Shown here in pieces: positions 32,401 to 35,327 of a stretch of DNA of 35,327 nucleotides (its first letter is position 1; each line of letters opens with the position of its first letter). The notes under the pieces are model-generated. The model was not told the DNA's origin. It searched no databases and worked only from the letters and a program-made list of their open reading frames with translations. Made by a program: the position numbers and the translations under genes. The stretch spans positions 1 to 35,327 of the forward strand of contig JAIRWX010000042.1 of NCBI GenBank assembly GCA_031268655.1, read 5' to 3'. Source of the stretch: Helicobacteraceae bacterium. Its GTDB lineage: Bacteria > Campylobacterota > Campylobacteria > Campylobacterales > SZUA-545.

Positions 32401-33684
32401 GCTTCCAAATACAAACGCGCGCCCTTTACCAAAGCGATGCGCAAGGATTACACAATTATCGCGCCGCAAATGTCGCCGATACACTTTCAATTTTTAGACT
32501 CCGTGTTTCGCGCCGGCGGCTATCGATTCAAGTTACTTGAAGAGATCGCTCCGAGCGCGATCGACTATGGTCTGCAGTATGTGAACAACGACGCTTGCTA
32601 CCCGTCCATTATGGTGGTAGGGCAGGTGATCGAGGCGATGAAATCGGGCGCGTATGATCCCAATAAAACGGCGGTACTGATATCGCAAACCGGCGGCGGC
32701 TGCCGCGCCACCAACTATATCGGCTATTTAAGAAAAGCGCTGGTCGATAGCGGATTTCCTAACGTGCCCGTGCTGTCGTTTAACGCGGTTGGCATGGAGA
32801 AAAACGACGGCTTTAAGATCGGCGGGCGTTTGCTGCACCGCGTAATGATGGGCGTGGTGTACGGCGATCTATTTATAAATACGCTCTTTCGCGTTCGCCC
32901 GTATGAAAAAATTGTCGGTTCGGCAGAGGCGCTCTATCACAAATGGGTAGCCAAATGTATTGAATCCGTTTACGACGGCAATATGAAAACCTTCAGAAAA
33001 AACGTCTGCGGGATTGTGCGCGAATTTGACGCGCTGGAGCTGACGGGAGAACGCAAACCGCGCGTGGGTCTGGTGGGCGAAATACTTGTCAAGTTTCACC
33101 CCGGCGCGAACAACGACGTCGTAAAAATCGTGGAGCGCGAAGGCGGCGAGGCGGTTATGCCCGGACTGATGGACTTTCTGCTCTACTGCGCCTACGATTA
33201 CGACTTCAACCGCCGTTTCCTTTCGCGTAGTCGCCTCGCGGCGCTTGCAGGCAACGCGGCCATCAAAATTATGGAGTACTACCGCAAGGATATGAAAAAG
33301 GCGCTGAGAGAGAGCGAGCGGTTTTCGCCTCCCTCCTCAATAGATAAAATCGCCTTTGGCGCGGCGCCGTTTTTGTCCCGCGGCAATCAGACGGGCGAAG
33401 GGTGGTTTTTGACGGGCGAAATGGTCGAACTGATCGAATCGGGCGCGCCAAATATCGTCTGCATGCAGCCGTTTGCCTGCCTACCCAACCACATCGCGGG
33501 CAAAGGAGTGATCAAAGCGCTTAAGGAACGTTACCCCGAAGCGAACATCGCCGCGATCGACTACGACCCCGGTTCGTCGGAGATAAATCAACTAAACCGC
33601 ATCAAGCTGATGCTCTCGGCGGCGTTCAAAAACGCGGCGCGAGAGAAAGCGATGAATTGCGACTACTCGGAGAGCTTCGCTTGA
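29401..33684 (+). CDS. Large 2-hydroxyacyl-CoA dehydratase activase / reductase fusion
   Basis: The protein has 1427 residues from ATG 29401; ATGs at 29410 and 29416 are alternatives, and none has a strong ribosome site. It carries two ASKHA activase domains of the BadF/BcrA/HgdC type. The first (8-270) has DVGSTT (16-21), GGEDAK, GSCAGGTGAF with C134 and ARCGVF with C173, the cysteines that in HgdC hold a bridging [4Fe-4S] cluster. The second (328-590) has GVDGGSTTTK, DIGGQD (429-434), C454/C458 and C493. Next come C615, C618, C622 and C641 (CxxCxxxC...C), a DUF2229-like region (about 675-900), and a C-terminal part resembling dehydratase or double-cubane reductase subunits (NNDACYPS, TGGGCRATNY). 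Such proteins couple ATP hydrolysis to low-potential electron transfer. The substrate is unknown, and no separate dehydratase subunits are in the window. Its codon and GATC usage match the host. Confidence 0.88.
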   Translation: MKIMKMEEEIYRVGIDVGSTTIKTIAIDYRNAILFKSYDRHYSEVRETAARSVSKLAESGALPPKAKVAVTITGSGGVGIAELLGFGFVQEVIACAKAIETFAPRTDVAIELGGEDAKITFLTNGAEQRMNGSCAGGTGAFIDQMATLLQTDAEGLNDLASRASNIYPIAARCGVFAKTDIQPLLNEGAPREDIALSTLQAVAHQTISGLACGRKIRGNVAFLGGPLNFLPELKKRFIETLRLKPENIVVTQDSELFVAIGAALYCDLGQIRPFSQVSEAFARLATIKAPNTSALRPLFANEAEKAAFDERHSRAKVKRANLSEYRGAAFLGVDGGSTTTKAVLIGENNELLFERYGGNEGDPIKAVGAILESLYASLPEAVKIVASSVTGYGEALIREAFKLDFSEVETIAHYKAAEYFLPGVDFILDIGGQDMKCLRIKEGAIDNILLNEACSSGCGSFLETFARSVQTPIEEFAKAALKSRAPSDLGSRCTVFMNSSVKQAQKEGASIADISAGLSYSVIKNALIKVIKLKNPEELGEKIIAQGGTFYNDAALRAFELISGREAIRPDIAGLMGAFGSALIAKERWRGVEISAILPADALQNFNVKRSMARCGSCANACSLTVNRFSDGRRFISGNRCERGAGKAKSADDMPDLYAYKYKRIFDYEPRKNAPLGVIGIPRALNIYENYPLWHVFLTELGFEVRLSAPSSKALLEQGLDTLPSDTVCYPAKLVHGHIVDLINSGVKTIFYPCVIYEKKEFKEASNHFNCPVVTSYPELIRNNIDYLKQNGVELIQPFLSLDDKAKLAKQLARAFPDISGFEIRRALTLAWNERERTRADIAKKGEEVVEFLKSSGKRGVVLCGRPYHIDPEIHHGIPQIIVSLGMAVLTEDSIAHLGKLDAPLRVVDQWTYHSRLYRAAAFTAGEAAIDAIHLISFGCGLDSIVSDQMQEILSLSGKIYTAIKIDEGSNLGAARIRIRSLKAALNDRGDRLQRFAGLNASKYKRAPFTKAMRKDYTIIAPQMSPIHFQFLDSVFRAGGYRFKLLEEIAPSAIDYGLQYVNNDACYPSIMVVGQVIEAMKSGAYDPNKTAVLISQTGGGCRATNYIGYLRKALVDSGFPNVPVLSFNAVGMEKNDGFKIGGRLLHRVMMGVVYGDLFINTLFRVRPYEKIVGSAEALYHKWVAKCIESVYDGNMKTFRKNVCGIVREFDALELTGERKPRVGLVGEILVKFHPGANNDVVKIVEREGGEAVMPGLMDFLLYCAYDYDFNRRFLSRSRLAALAGNAAIKIMEYYRKDMKKALRESERFSPPSSIDKIAFGAAPFLSRGNQTGEGWFLTGEMVELIESGAPNIVCMQPFACLPNHIAGKGVIKALKERYPEANIAAIDYDPGSSEINQLNRIKLMLSAAFKNAAREKAMNCDYSESFA

Positions 33685-33706
33685 AACCAGACTTCGGTTC
33701 AACCTG

Positions 33707-34267
33707 TTGCTAGACGCGTGGCTCGCCTCCTTGCTGATAGCGTTCAGCCTTTCTATGGACGCGCTCGCGGTCGCTATAGGCGCGGGTATCGGCGGAAAAG
33801 ACCTTAAACCTTTTTATATCTTTCGCGCCTCGTTATCTTTTGGCTTTTTTCAGTTTTTTATGCCCTGTATCGGCTGGTTTCTTGGCGAGTCGTTTGCGTC
33901 GTATATATCGGCGTTCGATCACTGGGCGGCGTTTGCGCTGCTCTTTGTCATCGGCGCTAAGATGATCGCTGACGGCGCGAGCGGCGAGGAGCGACTGGCG
34001 ACGAATATATTAAGCCTGCGCGCGCTGTTTGCCGTCTCGATCGCGACGAGCATAGACGCGCTCGCGGTAGGCGTTAGCGTCAGCGTGGTCGGCGGCGACG
34101 TGATAGTCTCGGCGACTATGTTTGGCGTCGTCGCCTTTGGCGTGTCGCTTATCGGCTTCGAGTTTGGCAAGGCGCTGGGCAAAAGATTTGAAAAATCGTC
34201 GTTAATACTAGGCGGGCTAGTCCTGATCGGCATTGGCGTCAAAACGCTTTTCGATCACATGGCTTAA
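33707..34267 (+). CDS. mntP: Manganese efflux pump MntP
   Basis: This 186-residue, six-helix inner-membrane protein is built of two similar halves, each with the family motif carrying an acidic residue in a helix: SMDALAVAIGAG near residue 16 and SIDALAVGVSVS near residue 115. MntP exports Mn2+ and protects against manganese stress. The start appears to be TTG 33707, which gives LDAWLASLLIAFSLSMDA, but there is no ribosome site. Translation may be coupled to the activase gene, which ends only 22 bases upstream. No Mn riboswitch (yybP-ykoY type) can be placed in so short a gap. The length is normal for the family. Confidence 0.9.
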   Translation: MLDAWLASLLIAFSLSMDALAVAIGAGIGGKDLKPFYIFRASLSFGFFQFFMPCIGWFLGESFASYISAFDHWAAFALLFVIGAKMIADGASGEERLATNILSLRALFAVSIATSIDALAVGVSVSVVGGDVIVSATMFGVVAFGVSLIGFEFGKALGKRFEKSSLILGGLVLIGIGVKTLFDHMA

Positions 34268-34567
34268 CGGCGACGTCAGATTCGCGTAAACGCAAAAGGG
34301 CTGCGATCGGAGTCGCCAAAGAAAGGTTTTTGCGCTAAGATCGCTTTTTGCCGCCTTACAAGAAGAGTCGCAAAAATAAATGTCCGCAAACCGCTTGATC
34401 GCGCGAGCTGGTTGCGATCGTCTTGTTGGATCGCAATCGCAAAGGCGCTACGCGAATTAAACGCCTGCGCTTTGCGCAACAAACGGCGTTTTGCAATACA
34501 ATTGCGGCGCTCTTTTAAGGGTATAAGCGAAATAATTCGGCTCAAAGCCTATAGGAAGGGAGTTTTA
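34268..34567. other. 300-bp non-coding gap before the acidic exported protein
   Basis: No convincing ORF is present. GGCGAC near the start pairs with GTCGCC about 40 bases later, a weak possible terminator for the mntP transcript. Several AT-containing hexamers could be -10 boxes for the next gene (TACAAT about 34496-34501, TATAAG at 34522-34527), but none has a good -35 partner at 16-18 bases. The sequence is GATC-containing like the host DNA. Confidence 0.4.
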
Positions 34568-35035
34568 ATGCGTTTGATTTTGAAGGTTATGGCGTGCGTT
34601 GGCATAGTCGCCCAAATTTTATCCGCCGGCGACGCGCTGGTTGAAAGCGAAAGTTTAGAGGGCTATACCAAATACGCCATCTTTTCTTTTTACGGCAAAA
34701 GCGCGTCTAGCGGCGCGACGACGCAAGCCGCGCCGAGCGCCGCCGAGGAGAGCGACGCGAGCGCGACAAACGCCGGGAGCGAAGAACAAGCGATCCAAAC
34801 CGACGACAGCGAAACCTTGCCCGTAACCGAGGAGATCGCCGAAACCGACGCGGAAGAGGAAGTCGTCAACGCCGAGCCGCAAACCGAGGATGTCGAGGCG
34901 GCGCAAACCGGGAATGATACCCAAAGCGACAATGCCGCGCGAACGTCGCCGCCCCAAACGCAAGAAACGCGGCAAAGCCCGTTATACTATGACGACAACG
35001 AATGCGACGATTGCAGTCGGTGTTATTGCAAATAA
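34568..35035 (+). CDS. Exported acidic protein with cysteine-rich C-terminus
   Basis: The protein has 155 residues from ATG 34568, preceded by AAGGGAG five bases away. A longer frame to 34412 adds an unlikely basic extension. The N-terminus is a signal peptide (MRLILKVMACVGIVAQILSAGDA). After a short tyrosine-containing stretch (GYTKYAIFSFYGKS), about 85 residues are low-complexity and rich in Glu, Asp, Thr, Ala and Gln, lacking a fold signature. The last 15 residues carry a cluster, NECDDCSRCYCK (C-x2-C-x2-C-x-C), with a preceding YYDD. This could bind metal or form disulfides in the periplasm, or anchor to another protein. No family is recognised. A hairpin terminator follows. Confidence 0.75.
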   Translation: MRLILKVMACVGIVAQILSAGDALVESESLEGYTKYAIFSFYGKSASSGATTQAAPSAAEESDASATNAGSEEQAIQTDDSETLPVTEEIAETDAEEEVVNAEPQTEDVEAAQTGNDTQSDNAARTSPPQTQETRQSPLYYDDNECDDCSRCYCK

Positions 35036-35066
35036 CGCGCTAGGGCTGAAACCAAGCCGCAGATCG

Positions 35067-35107
35067 CGCCCCGCTTGCGGGGCTTCGCCCGCCTTCGGCG
35101 GTTTGGT
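35067..35107 (+). terminator. Tandem hairpins after the acidic protein gene
   Basis: GCCCCG (35067-35072) pairs with CGGGGC (35077-35082), and CCCGCC (35087-35092) pairs with GGCGGG (35096-35101) around TTC, followed by TTTGG. The second stem has a short T-run and is the likely terminator. Confidence 0.5.
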
Positions 35108-35117
35108 TGGGAAATGA

Positions 35118-35147
35118 TTGACAAAATAATATAAACAATGGTTTAAT
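35118..35147 (+). promoter_or_regulatory. Sigma70-type promoter at the AT-rich boundary
   Basis: A perfect -35, TTGACA (35118-35123), is separated by 18 bases from TTTAAT (35142-35147). The downstream gene starts at 35172. GC content drops sharply at about 35105. Confidence 0.5.
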
Positions 35148-35171
35148 GAAGTAAGGAATAATCAATAATTT

Positions 35172-35327
35172 ATGGACAATATAATAGAAAATTTAACATT
35201 TATTAACAAAATTGAAAATTATGACAGGGAAAATAATCCATTGCATTTATCTGTTTACGAATTATTGCCTATTGGCATAAAATGGAATTATAACGGACAG
35301 GAATATAGAATACAAAATGGGAATAAA
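35172..35327 (+). CDS. Unknown AT-rich gene, 5' part only (window edge)
   Basis: An ATG at 35172 opens a frame that runs without a stop to the last base of the window (52 codons). The protein starts MDNIIENLTFINK and contains NNPLHLSVYELLPIGIKW, with many Asn, Ile and Lys from AT-rich codons. AGGA lies about 15 bases upstream of the ATG, too far for a good ribosome site, and no closer alternative is seen. The base composition differs strongly from the rest of the window, except the tcmP cassette, so this is probably acquired DNA. No family can be assigned from this fragment. Confidence 0.5.
   Translation, partial: MDNIIENLTFINKIENYDRENNPLHLSVYELLPIGIKWNYNGQEYRIQNGNK

Overview
The window looks like the chromosome of a Campylobacterota (epsilonproteobacterial) bacterium. 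Three things support this: a complex I operon in the nuoABCD-[small NuoE-like]-[electron-input protein]-nuoG...nuoN order with the flagellar motor gene pflA directly after nuoN, as I recall it from Campylobacter; a response regulator whose C-terminal half is almost identical to CosR/HsrA as I remember it; and an ATP-type pckA of Campylobacter length. Most of the DNA is rich in GATC and GCGATC words. The stretch around 0.5-2.4 kb and the last 220 bases are AT-rich and poor in these words, so they look acquired. I could not assign a genus.

Layout. (1) 1-3670 is accessory, phage-like DNA. It holds the end of a D12-class DNA adenine methylase, a cluster of hairpins, an overlapping two-gene cassette (three-Cys-motif partner protein TcmP plus a DUF5131/Gp37-Gp68 protein with a CX6CX2C motif), and, on the other strand, a decayed operon: a RecA/RepA-like ATPase without its Walker A half, a Mor-like activator and a 38-residue lipoprotein-like peptide. 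(2) 3672-22791, minus strand, is one compact 19 kb operon, nuoABCD / NuoE-like / GltD-NuoF chimera / nuoG1 / nuoG2 / nuoHIJKLMN / pflA, with overlaps or very short gaps throughout. Classical NuoE and NuoF are absent. Their place is taken by an 83-residue NuoE-like protein and a 666-residue GltD-type flavoprotein with a NuoF-like N-terminal iron-sulfur region, followed by two complete but divergent NuoG proteins. (3) 22792-22933 is a divergent control region between nuoA and a CosR/HsrA-type regulator. (4) 22934-29120 holds cosR, a 63-residue membrane protein, a secreted protein with bioD, pckA, and a two-gene exported unit (590-residue periplasmic protein plus lipoprotein). (5) 29401-34267 holds a 1427-residue fusion of two ASKHA activase domains with a dehydratase/reductase-like C-terminal part, followed by mntP. 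(6) 34568-35035 encodes an exported, very acidic protein with a cysteine-rich tail. (7) From about 35105 the DNA turns AT-rich and a new gene starts and runs off the window.

How the genes work together. The main operon would build a proton-pumping quinone reductase whose electron entry is probably a GltD-like NAD(P)H or ferredoxin module, not NuoEF. Its last gene adds a flagellar motor scaffold, so motor assembly may be co-expressed with the respiratory enzyme. CosR is transcribed away from this operon across a region with a 20-bp-spaced direct repeat, so it is a reasonable candidate regulator. The best candidates for little-described biology are the TcmP/DUF5131 cassette with its upstream hairpins, the chimeric electron-input module with tandem NuoG, the large activase fusion, and the exported 590-residue/lipoprotein pair.
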